The notes beneath the pieces are model-generated. The model worked only from the letters and a program-made list of their open reading frames with translations, had not been told where the DNA came from and made no database searches. Below are positions 1-8,608 of a DNA stretch of 64,000 bases, piece by piece. Both the position numbers and the translations under genes were made by a program. The DNA is from Methylobacterium nonmethylotrophicum (GTDB lineage Bacteria; Pseudomonadota; Alphaproteobacteria; Rhizobiales; Beijerinckiaceae), in contig NZ_SRLB01000017.1 in the NCBI RefSeq assembly GCF_004745635.1, positions 62,001 to 126,000 of the forward strand, given 5' to 3'. Position 1 is the first letter of the stretch; every line of letters begins with the position of its first letter.

Positions 1-297
1 AAGGAGTTCCGCGGCGACGCCGTGGCGACCGCCAAGCGCGACCTCAAGCCCGGCGAGATGCTCGACGGCGAGGGCGGCTACGCGGTGTGGGCGAACGCGA
101 TCCCGGCGACGAAGAGCCTGGCGCTCAACGCCCTGCCGATCGGGCTCGCCCACAACGTCAAGCTCAAGCGCCCGGTCGGAAAGGACCAGATCGTGAGCGT
201 CGACGACGTCGAGCTCACCAGCGACCTCGACGTGGTGGGCTTGCGCCGGCAGATGGAGGACGAGACCCGCCGGACGGCGCCGCAGAAGGCGGCCTGA
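1..297 (+). CDS. C-terminal part of a SAF-domain NAD(P)-dependent oxidoreductase (homoserine dehydrogenase-like)
   Basis: The frame is open from the first base, so this is the 3' end of a gene that starts before the window. The remaining 98 codons match the SAF-type C-terminus found on homoserine-dehydrogenase-like oxidoreductases of sugar or polyol catabolism. The visible signature is A-K-R-D-L-K-P-G-E-M-L-D-G-E-G-G-Y, followed by LPIGLAHNVKLKR and a charged tail. The Rossmann domain that would identify the substrate lies outside the window. It is followed after about 100 bp by an ABM monooxygenase and a GarR-type dehydrogenase on the same strand, so a small catabolic operon is plausible. 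Family call is good; substrate is unknown. Confidence 0.75.
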   Translation, partial: KEFRGDAVATAKRDLKPGEMLDGEGGYAVWANAIPATKSLALNALPIGLAHNVKLKRPVGKDQIVSVDDVELTSDLDVVGLRRQMEDETRRTAPQKAA

Positions 298-393
298 GTT
301 GAAGCGTCGCCGGCCGGCCCGTCCGGCCGGCGGCGTCCCTCACCGGATCCGTCCATCCGGCGCCGGACGGGCCGGCGCCGCGCGAGCCCGCCC

Positions 394-720
394 ATGCCTC
401 TGACATCCCGGCCCTTCGTGGTCATCGCCGAGTTCCGGGTGAAGCCCGGCTCCCTCGACGCGTTCCTCGACCTCGCCCATGACGATGCCCGCGCCTCGGT
501 GGCGCACGAGCCCGGCTGCCGCGCCTTCGACGTCGCGGTGAGCGGGAGCGACCCGCTCACGGTGGTGTTCTACGAGGTCTACGACGACCGCGCCGCCTTC
601 GACGCGCATCTCGAGACGCCGCACCTCGCCCGGTTCCGGGCCGGCTTCCCGGCGCTGATCGCGGAGGAGCGGCCGGTGCGGTTCCTTCACCGGACCTTCA
701 GCGGCGCGGAGGCGGCATGA
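394..720 (+). CDS. Antibiotic biosynthesis monooxygenase (ABM) family protein, putative quinol monooxygenase
   Basis: A 108-residue protein with the dimeric alpha-beta ferredoxin-like ABM fold. The N-terminal strand FVVIAEFRVKPGSLDAFL is followed by EPGCRAFDV, then VVFYEVYDDRAAFDAHLETPHLARF, the usual YgiN-like layout. Such proteins oxidise small quinols without cofactor or clear reactive metabolites. The length is normal for the family. The stop codon overlaps the next start by 4 bp (ATGA), so it is translationally coupled to the dehydrogenase downstream, and a role in the same catabolic step is an inference. The start ATG has no strong Shine-Dalgarno site. Confidence 0.82.
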   Translation: MPLTSRPFVVIAEFRVKPGSLDAFLDLAHDDARASVAHEPGCRAFDVAVSGSDPLTVVFYEVYDDRAAFDAHLETPHLARFRAGFPALIAEERPVRFLHRTFSGAEAA

Positions 721-1607
721 CCGCGCCCCTGACGATCGGCTTCCTCGGCACCGGCATCATGGGCGCGCCGATGGCGCGCCACCTCTGCCGGGCCGGCCAC
801 GCCGTCCGCGCCTGGAACCGCTCGCCGGCCAAGGCGGCCGCCCTGGCGGAGGACGGGGCGACGGTCGCGGCCGACCCGCGCGAGGCGGCCCGCGGCGCCG
901 ACGCGGTGATCTGCATGCTGAGCTCCGGCCCGGCCTGCGACGAGATCCTGCTCGGCTCCCGGGGCGTCATCGCGGCGATGTCGCCCGGCAGCGTGCTCGC
1001 GGTGATGAGCTCGATCCCGGTCGAGACCGCGCAGCGCCAGGCCGAGGCCGCCGCCGCGGCCGGGATCCACGCCGTCGACGCACCCGTCTCCGGCGGCGAG
1101 CGCGGCGCGGTCGCCGGCACCCTCGCGATCATGGCGGGCGGCACCCCGGAGGCGTTCGGCCGGGCGGAGCCGATTCTGGCGGCGATGGGGCGGGTGACCC
1201 ATGTCGGGCCGGCCGGAAGCGGGCAATTGGCCAAGCTCGCCAACCAGGCCATCGTCGCCTCGACCCTCGTCACGGTGGCGGAGGCGATCACCTTCGTGGA
1301 GCGCGGCGGGGCCGATCCGGCCAAGGTCCGCGAGGCGCTCCTCGGCGGCTTCGCCGATTCGACGATCCTCAAGCAGCATGCCTTGCGGATGATCGCCCGG
1401 GACTTCGCCCCGGGCGGCCCGGCCAAGTACCAGGTCAAGGATACCGGCACCGCCCTGTCCCATGCCGCGACGCTCGGCCTGACCTTGCCGGTCCTGTCCC
1501 TCGTCGATCGCCTGTTTTCCGAGATGGTGGCGCAGGGCGACGGCGACCTCGACCACAGCGCGGTGATCCGCGAGATCCGCCGCCGCAACGGCCTGTCGAC
1601 GGCCTGA
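717..1607 (+). CDS. 3-hydroxyisobutyrate dehydrogenase / tartronate semialdehyde reductase family oxidoreductase
   Basis: A 296-residue beta-hydroxyacid dehydrogenase. The N-terminus carries the Rossmann signature IGFLGTGIMGAPMARHLCRAGH. The substrate-binding loop DAPVSGGERGAVAGTLAIMAGG lies around residues 120-141. The catalytic helix region GSGQLAKLANQAIV holds the conserved Lys, and QVKDTGTAL is the typical C-terminal motif. The family reduces or oxidises 3-hydroxyisobutyrate, tartronate semialdehyde or 2-hydroxy-3-oxopropionate with NAD(P). The exact substrate cannot be read from the sequence. The ATG overlaps the stop of the ABM gene by 4 bp, which indicates an operon. Confidence 0.88.
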   Translation: MTAPLTIGFLGTGIMGAPMARHLCRAGHAVRAWNRSPAKAAALAEDGATVAADPREAARGADAVICMLSSGPACDEILLGSRGVIAAMSPGSVLAVMSSIPVETAQRQAEAAAAAGIHAVDAPVSGGERGAVAGTLAIMAGGTPEAFGRAEPILAAMGRVTHVGPAGSGQLAKLANQAIVASTLVTVAEAITFVERGGADPAKVREALLGGFADSTILKQHALRMIARDFAPGGPAKYQVKDTGTALSHAATLGLTLPVLSLVDRLFSEMVAQGDGDLDHSAVIREIRRRNGLSTA

Positions 1608-2136
1608 TGCCGCCGCGCCTTCGAACGGACTCGGTCGAAGGCGCAAGGGGATGAGAGTCGAGCCCGGACTCCGCCCCCGGCCTGAGCCGGGGGAGCCGGA
1701 GCGAACCTGGCTCGGGTCGCGCGCTCGGCGGTGTCCGCCGCGCGGATCCCGGACATGACCGGCATCACCGTCGCGGTGATCGTGTTGCGCGCGATGCGGG
1801 CCGGCCTCGCGCGCCACGCCGCCAGGCCGGTTCGGCCAAGCGCACCCGCCGGCCCGCTTCCATCGCGGGTCGAACGCGACGAATACGCGGGCGGATTGCA
1901 TGCGACGGTCTGGTGATGACGTCGGCCTCAAGGCAATTTCCGACCAATAACCAAGATTATACGACCGTTAACCCTGTTATTCTGCGCGGTTGCAACATAT
2001 CACGACGACAGATTTAGACGCATCGTCGTCATTCCGTCCCGGAGAGACTGCACCACGAAGCCGATGCGTTTACCTGCGACTCAGGTTTGCGTGAGATAAA
2101 TCGGTTCATGACCGGCGGTCGTGGTGGAGTGTGTTT
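1608..2136. other. Non-coding gap before the polysaccharide deacetylase
   Basis: No convincing gene is visible in these 529 bases. The first part is GC-rich and holds the hairpin at 1674-1693. The stretch 1935-2030 is clearly AT-richer than its surroundings (AATAACCAAGATTATACG, then GTTAACCCTGTTATTCTG). It probably contains the promoter for the envelope genes that start at 2137. I could not fix a -35/-10 pair with confidence. Confidence 0.4.
1674..1693 (+). terminator. GC-rich hairpin downstream of the dehydrogenase gene
   Basis: A perfect 8-bp stem (CCCCCGGC / GCCGGGGG) with a CTGA loop, 66 bp after the stop codon at 1607. There is no clear T-run, so it is a terminator candidate by position and stem only. 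Confidence 0.35.
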
Positions 2137-3405
2137 GTGCGTTGCTTCAGGCCCCTGCTCCTGTCCGGATTCCTGTTTCTGCCGCCGGCCGCGGCGGCGG
2201 CGGAGGAGTGCCGGCCGGAGGCGCTGGGCACCGCGCGGGTCCTCGAAGTGCCGTTCTCGCAGGGCCCGGTCGGGCGGGCGAGCTACGGGCGCACCCTGCC
2301 GCTCGCGCGCGGCGAGGTGGTGCTGACCTTCGATGACGGGCCGATGCCGCGGCGCACCGCCGCCGTGCTCGACGCCCTGAAGGCGGAATGCGTCAAGGCG
2401 ACCTTCTTCGTCGTCGGCACCATGGTGGCGCAGTTCCCCGACACCCTGCGCCGGACCGCCGCCGAGGGCCACACCATCGCGACCCATACCTGGTCGCACC
2501 GCTACCTCGACCGCGTGCGCAGCCAGGCGGTGCATCGCGAGCAGATCAATGCCGGGCTCCAGGCCGCCCGCACCGTCCTGGACGAGAGCGACCCGGCCCT
2601 GTCGCCGTTCTTCCGCTTCCCCGGCCTCGGCCACACCGCCGCCCTCGACCGCACCGCCGCCGCCCAGCGGCTGATGCCGTTCAGCGTCGACGTCGACGGC
2701 GACGACTGGAAGCGGATCACCCCGGCGGAGGTGCTCGAGCGGGTGCTCAAGCGCCTCGACGCGGCGGGGCGCGGGATCATCCTGCTCCACGACATCCAGC
2801 CCCGGACCGTCGCGATCCTGCCGGACCTGCTGCGGGCCCTGAAGGCGCGCAACTACCGCGTCGTCCACGTGGTGCCGGCGCAGGCCGACACCCAGGCCGC
2901 CCTCGCGGCCCTCGACACCCCGCAGGCGGGGCCGATCCGCCTGGCCCTCGACCGGCTCGGGACCCGGATGGAGGCGGTGCGGATGGCGGCCCGCGCGCCC
3001 GACGGCACGGCCGCCCCCGGGCCGGTCGCCCGGGCCGGGCAGCCGTCGCGCGTCGTGGTCGCGAGCGAGGAGGGTCCGCTGCGCCTGCGGGCGGGGCTGT
3101 TCGAGGAGGAAGCGGAGGTCCGGCCGGCCGCACGGCCGGCGGTGCCGGCGCCCCGTGCCCGATCGGAACCGCTCCCGAACCCAGGCCGGGCCGTCCGGGT
3201 CGCGCTGGTCGCGGATGCCCCCGGCCCGTCGGAAACGGGCTCGGTCCCGCGCGAGGCCGGCCGCGGGCCGATCACGATGCACGGGGCGGTCCCCGGCTTC
3301 GGCCCGGCGCACCGGGCGGGCTGGAGCGGGTTCGTGGTGATCGGTGCCGCCCCGGCCGCGGGCGGCTTCCGCCCCGTCGCCGAGGCGGGCAGCCCGCCGC
3401 GCTGA
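2137..3405 (+). CDS. Secreted polysaccharide deacetylase (NodB homology, CE4)
   Basis: A 422-residue exported enzyme that would hydrolyse N-acetyl groups of a cell-surface or peptidoglycan-like polysaccharide. The signal peptide runs to about residue 18 (RCFRPLLLSGFLFLPPAAAAA). The NodB domain spans about 60-245: TFDDGP at 64-69 supplies the catalytic and metal Asp, HTWSHRYL the metal His pair, and RFPG, DGDDW and ILLHD the later motifs. The last ~175 residues are Pro/Ala/Arg-rich and look disordered. The GTG at 2137 is preferred over the in-frame GTG at 2131, because GGAG at 2126-2129 lies 7 nt before it. An L,D-transpeptidase follows 43 bp downstream, which supports an envelope role. Confidence 0.88.
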   Translation: MRCFRPLLLSGFLFLPPAAAAAEECRPEALGTARVLEVPFSQGPVGRASYGRTLPLARGEVVLTFDDGPMPRRTAAVLDALKAECVKATFFVVGTMVAQFPDTLRRTAAEGHTIATHTWSHRYLDRVRSQAVHREQINAGLQAARTVLDESDPALSPFFRFPGLGHTAALDRTAAAQRLMPFSVDVDGDDWKRITPAEVLERVLKRLDAAGRGIILLHDIQPRTVAILPDLLRALKARNYRVVHVVPAQADTQAALAALDTPQAGPIRLALDRLGTRMEAVRMAARAPDGTAAPGPVARAGQPSRVVVASEEGPLRLRAGLFEEEAEVRPAARPAVPAPRARSEPLPNPGRAVRVALVADAPGPSETGSVPREAGRGPITMHGAVPGFGPAHRAGWSGFVVIGAAPAAGGFRPVAEAGSPPR

Positions 3406-3448
3406 ACACCGCCCCGCCGACTGTTTTCCCGCCCGAAAGCCCCTCACG

Positions 3449-4528
3449 ATGCGACGTCTCGGCCGGCTCCTGCCCCTGATCCTCCTCTGCGGCACCGGCG
3501 CCGCCCACGCGATCGATGCCGACGAATCGCCGACCGGCTGGTGGGCGCCGAGCCTGAAGGACTGCGCCGACCCGGCGAGCCCGCGGGCCTTCGAGATCCG
3601 TCTGAAGCCGTCCGCGGAGGCGCGGCTCGAGGCGCACGAGCTGCACTGCCGGATCGACCGGGTCTCCGACACGGCGATCGGCTACCGCCTCCACATGCGC
3701 TGCTACCGCTCGGTCGCGGATCTGCGGGCCGACGCGCATGCCGAGGCCCGGCAGATCGTCGTCGACGCGATCGGGCCGCAGACCATGCGGGCGGACGGCC
3801 AGCGGGTCTATCGCTGCCGCTCCCGGCCCGCCGCGACCGCCGACGCACCCCGCCGCGTCGCCGCAAGCGACGCACCCGCGCCCGCGCCGACGCCCCTGTC
3901 GCTGCCCGACGCGCCCCTGCGCCTCGCCGCGCTCCCGGCCGAGCCGGCGCGCGCGCCCTCGGTGCCGAGCCTCGCCCTCGCGCCGGGCATTCCCATCGGT
4001 CTCGCGGCGCTCCCCGCCGAGCCGCTGCCGGTGCCCGCCGCGCCGAGCCCGCCGCCGCCGGCCGCGTCGAGCCTGCCGGCGCTGCCCTCGGTGAAGCGGG
4101 GCACGGTGATCGGCTATCCGGGCGCCGAGGCGCCCGGGACCATCGTGGTCAACACCGCGTCGCGCCTCCTCTACCTCGTGCGCGGCGACGGCACGGCGAT
4201 CCGCTACCGGGTGGCGGTCGGGCGTCCCGGCACGACCTGGAAGGGCGTCCAGACCGTGACCGCCAAGCAGGAATGGCCGCAATGGACGCCGACGCCGGAG
4301 ATGCGCCGGAAGCGGCCCGGGCTGCCCCAAACCGTCGCCGGGGGACCGCGCAACCCCCTCGGGGCGCGGGCGCTCTATCTCGGCTCCACGCTCTACCGCA
4401 TCCACGGCACGACCGATCCGAGCTCGATCGGGCGCGCCGCCTCGGCGGGATGCTTCCGGATGCTGAACGAGGACGTGATGGAGCTCTACCGCTTCGTGCC
4501 CGTCGGCACCAAGGTCATGGTGATCTGA
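3449..4528 (+). CDS. L,D-transpeptidase (YkuD domain), periplasmic
   Basis: A 359-residue exported protein of the YkuD family, which forms 3-3 peptidoglycan cross-links or attaches proteins to peptidoglycan. An N-terminal signal peptide (RRLGRLLPLILLCGTGAAHA) is followed by a small Cys-containing domain (about 20-130), then a long Pro/Ala linker (about 130-215). The catalytic domain is at the C-terminus. The nucleophile is Cys335 in SAGCFRM, with His319 in YRIHGTT upstream, which gives the usual HGT...S-x-G-C-x-R signature. The ATG at 3449 is the first codon compatible with a signal peptide. Co-oriented with the deacetylase and probably in the same envelope operon. Confidence 0.92.
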   Translation: MRRLGRLLPLILLCGTGAAHAIDADESPTGWWAPSLKDCADPASPRAFEIRLKPSAEARLEAHELHCRIDRVSDTAIGYRLHMRCYRSVADLRADAHAEARQIVVDAIGPQTMRADGQRVYRCRSRPAATADAPRRVAASDAPAPAPTPLSLPDAPLRLAALPAEPARAPSVPSLALAPGIPIGLAALPAEPLPVPAAPSPPPPAASSLPALPSVKRGTVIGYPGAEAPGTIVVNTASRLLYLVRGDGTAIRYRVAVGRPGTTWKGVQTVTAKQEWPQWTPTPEMRRKRPGLPQTVAGGPRNPLGARALYLGSTLYRIHGTTDPSSIGRAASAGCFRMLNEDVMELYRFVPVGTKVMVI

Positions 4529-4608
4529 CGTCCCTCCGGCCGGGGCCGTGCCGGAACGATGGCACGCCCGGCCGATTGCCTCCGACAGACTCGCCCCAGG
4601 AGGCACCG

Positions 4609-4788
4609 ATGGCCGACGACGACACGAGAGAGCCCCGCCCGACCAAGATCTCGAACGGCCCCAACGCCCGCCCGCGCGACGCGACGATCGCCCAGACCGG
4701 CCCCGGCCTGCCGAACGACACCAGCAGCCCGGTCGAGATCGACGAGGAGGAGGCGCGGCGCATCGAGGAGAAGATCCGCTCGCTGTGA
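4609..4788 (+). CDS. Small acidic hypothetical protein (59 aa)
   Basis: A 59-residue hydrophilic protein with no signal peptide or membrane segment. A Pro/Arg-rich N-terminal half is followed by the acidic helix EIDEEEARRIEEKIRSL. A strong Shine-Dalgarno site (AGGAGG, 4599-4604) sits directly before the ATG, which argues for real translation. It lies 80 bp after the L,D-transpeptidase on the same strand. I recognise no family, so the function is unknown. Confidence 0.6.
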   Translation: MADDDTREPRPTKISNGPNARPRDATIAQTGPGLPNDTSSPVEIDEEEARRIEEKIRSL

Positions 4789-4977
4789 GCCTGTCGGACC
4801 CGGTTCGCGACGGGGTGGGCCCAGGCGCCAAGGGTCTGTCGCCGCGACGGCGTCGACTCCTTCCTATCATCCCGGAGCCGCGCAGCCGCACAGGGACGAC
4901 AAGGAGGGCGATGACCCTGTCGGCGCGTCAGATGGCTCCGAGCCAAGCAATCTCCCATGGAAGGACCATCCTCGTCC

Positions 4978-6894
4978 TCACACCGGGTCGAGGTCGAGCA
5001 TCCGCCGCACGCGGATCAGCTCGCCGAGGGACCAGGCCTGGAACGGGCAGCCGCCGGGGCGGTGGGGCGGGTCGCCGTCGACCACCTCGCTGACGTGGCC
5101 GAGGCCGGCCTCTTCCAGGTGGGCGGCGAGCGGCGGCAGGAAGCGCGACCTAGCCTCGGCCCGGGCCTCGGCCGAGCGGCCGCGCACCCCGAGCCAGGCA
5201 TCGACGAACGGGCCGATCAGCCAGGGCCAGACGGTGCCCTGGTGATAGGCGCCGTCCCGCTCCGCCGGCCCGCCGCCATAGCGTCCGCGATAATCCGGAT
5301 CGGCGGGGTCGAGGGAGCGCAGGCCGAGCGGCGTGAGGAGGCGCGCCTCGACCGTGTCGACCACCGCCCGGGCCTGCGCGCCCGCCAGCAGCGGGTGGGG
5401 CAGCCCGCCGACCGCCAGGATCTGGTTCGGCCGAACGCGCGGGTCGACCGCCCCCGGGACGTGGTCGGCGTCGATCACGTCGTAGAGGGCGCCGGACGGC
5501 GACACGAAGCGCGCGAAGCCGGCGGAGGCGCGCTGCTCCAGCGCGCGCCAGCGCGGCGACCAGCGGGCGATGCCGATCCTGAGGGCGTTGATCCACAGCG
5601 CCTGGATCTCGACCGGCTTGCCGATCCGCGGGGTGATCACCCGGTCGCCGACCTTGGCGTCCATCCAGGTGAGCTGCACCCCCGGCACGCCGGCGCGCAG
5701 GAGACCGTCCGCATCGGCCGCGATGCCGTAGCGCGTGCCGGCGGCGTAGCCGTCGAGGATCGCCGCGCAGGCCTCTGCCAGGCGCGCAGCCTCCGCCTCG
5801 GGCACCGGGTGCCCGGCCGCCGCGTGGGCCGCGAGCACGTCGTGGACCGCCACCACGTACCAGAGCGAGGCGTCGACGGCGTTGTACTCGGGCGCCTCGC
5901 CGCGATCGGGGAAGCGGTTCGGCATCATGCCCTCGCTCACCGCGCCGGCCCAGGCGAGCAGGATCGCCCGCGCCTGCGCCAGGGCGCCGGTGGCGACGAG
6001 GAGCCCGCGCAGGGCGATGAAGGTGTCCCGGCCCCAGTCGGTGAACCACGGGAAGCCCGCCACCAGGGTGCGGCCGCCCGGCCGGTCGACGCGGTAGGCG
6101 CCCGCCGCCAGAGCGAGCGGCGTCAGCGCCGCGCGGCGCGCCCGCTCGGCCGCGACCAGGCGCTCGGCATGGGGCCCGGCGCGGACAGTGAGGCCGTCGC
6201 CGCTGCGCAGGATCATCACGCCGGCGCCCGCCGCGAGGTCGAAGGCGAAGGATCCCGGGCTCGCCAGGTCCTCGGTATCGTCGAGGCCGCGCTCACGCTC
6301 CGCGACGTACAGAAAATTCCGGTACCAGTCCGGCGCGTGCGCGTAGGTGCCGTTGGTCAGCGCCGCGACCGCCGGCAGGTCGGGATAGGGCCGCCAGGCG
6401 ACGTTTCCGCCGCGCACCGTCGCCGCGAAGGCGAAGGCCGGGTTCTCGTGGTGGAGGGCGTGGTAGTCGCGGCCCGACAGGAGCGGGCGCACGCTCAGCG
6501 TGCAGGGCCCGTCGCCGGCCAGGCGTTGCCAGCGCAGCAGCGTCTCGCAGGAATCGGGCTCGACCAGCACCTCGTGCAGGATCGTCGTGCCGTCAGGCAG
6601 GGCAAAGGTCCAGCGCGGCCAGGGCCGGTTTGAGAACGCCGTGACGTGGCGCCAGCCGTCGGGGTGGAGCACGTCCGGGGCGTATCGTTGCGTCGAGAGC
6701 GGGAAGGCCCCGCCCGCCGTCGCGACCGCGGCCTCGATCCCGTTGACCAGCACCACGCGGCCGGTCGGCGGGGTCGTGGCGGTGAGGAGAAGGGCGTGGT
6801 AGCGCCGGGTGCGGGGCCCGAAGGCGGGACCGGAGGCGAAGCCGCCGAGGCCGTCGGCCTCGAGCCACTCGCGGCCGTCCGCCGGACCATCCAC
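4978..6894 (-). CDS. Glycogen debranching enzyme, amylo-alpha-1,6-glucosidase family
   Basis: A 638-residue cytoplasmic protein with the bacterial GDE_N / GDE_C layout. The N-terminus EWLEADGLGGFASG and RRYHALLL is typical of the N-terminal beta-sandwich. The C-terminal (alpha/alpha)6 barrel carries GFPWFTDWGRDTFIALRGLL, then LWYVVAVHDVL, DAKVGDRVITPRIGKPVEIQALW and HQGTVWPWLIGPF, the conserved GH133 blocks. It would remove alpha-1,6 branches from limit dextrins. The start is a GTG five bases after TAGGAGG, a Shine-Dalgarno site that overlaps the zwf stop codon. It therefore forms an operon with zwf and links glycogen breakdown to glucose-6-phosphate use. Confidence 0.9.
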   Translation of the reverse strand: MDGPADGREWLEADGLGGFASGPAFGPRTRRYHALLLTATTPPTGRVVLVNGIEAAVATAGGAFPLSTQRYAPDVLHPDGWRHVTAFSNRPWPRWTFALPDGTTILHEVLVEPDSCETLLRWQRLAGDGPCTLSVRPLLSGRDYHALHHENPAFAFAATVRGGNVAWRPYPDLPAVAALTNGTYAHAPDWYRNFLYVAERERGLDDTEDLASPGSFAFDLAAGAGVMILRSGDGLTVRAGPHAERLVAAERARRAALTPLALAAGAYRVDRPGGRTLVAGFPWFTDWGRDTFIALRGLLVATGALAQARAILLAWAGAVSEGMMPNRFPDRGEAPEYNAVDASLWYVVAVHDVLAAHAAAGHPVPEAEAARLAEACAAILDGYAAGTRYGIAADADGLLRAGVPGVQLTWMDAKVGDRVITPRIGKPVEIQALWINALRIGIARWSPRWRALEQRASAGFARFVSPSGALYDVIDADHVPGAVDPRVRPNQILAVGGLPHPLLAGAQARAVVDTVEARLLTPLGLRSLDPADPDYRGRYGGGPAERDGAYHQGTVWPWLIGPFVDAWLGVRGRSAEARAEARSRFLPPLAAHLEEAGLGHVSEVVDGDPPHRPGGCPFQAWSLGELIRVRRMLDLDPV

Positions 6895-6900
6895 GGCCTC

Positions 6901-8421
6901 CTACTCGCCGTCGAGGGGCAGCCAGTGCCGGCCGTCCCGGGCGAGCAGCGCGTCGGCCGCCGCCGGGCCGGCGCTGCCGGATTCGTAGAAGTCCGGCTCG
7001 CCGCCGGCGCCCCAGGCCTTCACCAGCGGGTCGACCGCGGCCCAGGACGCCTCGATGTTGTCGGCGCGCTGAAACAGGGTCGCGTCGCCGCACAGGCAGT
7101 CGTAGAGCAAGGTCTCGTAGCCGACCTTCGGCTCCTGCGGGAAGAAGTCGCCCTCCCGGAAGGTCGAGCGCACCGCGCCGAGGCGCATCGACGGGCCCGG
7201 CACCTTGGCGTTGAACTCGGTCACCATGCCCTGGACCGGATCGACCATGATCCGCAGGATGTTGGGGGCGATCTGGTCGACGGCAGTGTCGCGAAACAGC
7301 CGATAGGGCGCCGGCTTGAAGTGGATCGCGATCTCGGTGCGCCGACTGGTCATCCGCTTGCCGGTGCGCAGGTAGAACGGCACGCCGCCCCAGCGCCAGT
7401 TGTCGATGGTGAGCTTGAGCGCCGCGTAGGTCTCGGTGCGGCTGTCGGGCGCCACGTGCGGCTCGTCCCGGTAGGCCGGGACGGCACGGCCCTGCACGGT
7501 GCCGGCCCGGTACTGGCCGCGGACCGCGTCCCCGGGCTGGACCGGCTGCACCGCCTGGACGAGCTTCGCCTTCTCGGTCCTGACCGCCTCGGCGTCGAAG
7601 GAGACCGGCGGCTCCATCGCGGTCATGCACAGGAGCTGGAAGAGGTGGTTGGGCACCATGTCCCGCAGGGCGCCCGTGGGCTCGTAGAAGGCGCCGCGCT
7701 CCTCGACGCCGATCGTCTCGGCGGCGGTGATCTGGACATGGTCGACGAAGTCCCGGCGCCAGATCGGCTCGAACATCCCGTTGGCGAAGCGGATCGCCAT
7801 GATGCTCTGCACCGTCTCCTTCCCCAGGAAATGGTCGATCCGGTAGAGCTGCGACTCGTCGGCCACGGTGAGGAGCCGCTTGTTCAGCTCCTGCGCCGAG
7901 GCGAGGTCGCTGCCGAACGGCTTCTCGATCACCACCCGGCGGAAGGCACCGTCCGCCTGCTTCAGAAGCCCGGCGGCCCCGAGATGCTCGACGATCGGCG
8001 CGAAGAAGCGCGCCGCCACCGCGAGGTAGAACACGGCGTTGCCGGGAATTTTTTCAGCGACCTGCCGGTAGGTCTCCGGAGCCAGGAAATCGCCCTCGAG
8101 GTAGTGCAGGCGCTCGCGCACGAAGCCCCAGGCGGTCGGGTCGATGTGCTTGGCGTGGAACTCCGCCGTCTCGTCCTCGGTGAAGGACTGCATCGTGTCG
8201 GAGAGGGTCTGGCGCCAGCTCTCGTCCGAGCCCTCGCCGTGGTCGACGCCCCAGATCGTCGTCGTAGCGTCGAGCAGGTGGCTGCCGGCGAGGTTGTAGA
8301 GCGCCGGCATCAGCAGGCGCTTGGTCAGGTCGCCGCCGGCGCCGAAGATCACGATGGTGCAGGGCGGGGCCGGCCGGTTTCCGGAGGCGGCGTGCCCCTC
8401 CACCGGGACGTGCGACGTCAT
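6901..8421 (-). CDS. zwf: Glucose-6-phosphate 1-dehydrogenase
   Basis: A 506-residue enzyme that oxidises glucose-6-phosphate to 6-phosphogluconolactone with NADP(+). This is the entry to the pentose phosphate and Entner-Doudoroff pathways. The N-terminal coenzyme site reads VIFGAGGDLTKRLLMPALYNL and the active site RIDHFLGKETVQ holds the substrate His/Lys. VEERGAFYEPTGALRDMVPNHLFQLL is the conserved middle block. The frame extends 26 codons upstream, but the ATG at 8421 is preferred because AAGGAGAG precedes it at normal spacing. The debranching enzyme gene follows after 6 bp. The 187 bp upstream is shared with a divergent ketopantoate-reductase-like gene. Confidence 0.96.
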   Translation of the reverse strand: MTSHVPVEGHAASGNRPAPPCTIVIFGAGGDLTKRLLMPALYNLAGSHLLDATTTIWGVDHGEGSDESWRQTLSDTMQSFTEDETAEFHAKHIDPTAWGFVRERLHYLEGDFLAPETYRQVAEKIPGNAVFYLAVAARFFAPIVEHLGAAGLLKQADGAFRRVVIEKPFGSDLASAQELNKRLLTVADESQLYRIDHFLGKETVQSIMAIRFANGMFEPIWRRDFVDHVQITAAETIGVEERGAFYEPTGALRDMVPNHLFQLLCMTAMEPPVSFDAEAVRTEKAKLVQAVQPVQPGDAVRGQYRAGTVQGRAVPAYRDEPHVAPDSRTETYAALKLTIDNWRWGGVPFYLRTGKRMTSRRTEIAIHFKPAPYRLFRDTAVDQIAPNILRIMVDPVQGMVTEFNAKVPGPSMRLGAVRSTFREGDFFPQEPKVGYETLLYDCLCGDATLFQRADNIEASWAAVDPLVKAWGAGGEPDFYESGSAGPAAADALLARDGRHWLPLDGE

Positions 8422-8608
8422 GGGGCTCTCCTTGCCGAAGGGGCGCGACGGCGGTGAAGCTATATCCCGCATTGCAGCGGACAAGAGCGTCCTTCGCAAG
8501 CGCCCTTCACCACTTGGGTGCAGCCCCCACCCGCGTTCCCGGCGGCTTTCCCGCGGGGAGGCGCCCGGCTACTTCTCTCGGCGACAGAGACTGACGGTGG
8601 GCGAAACG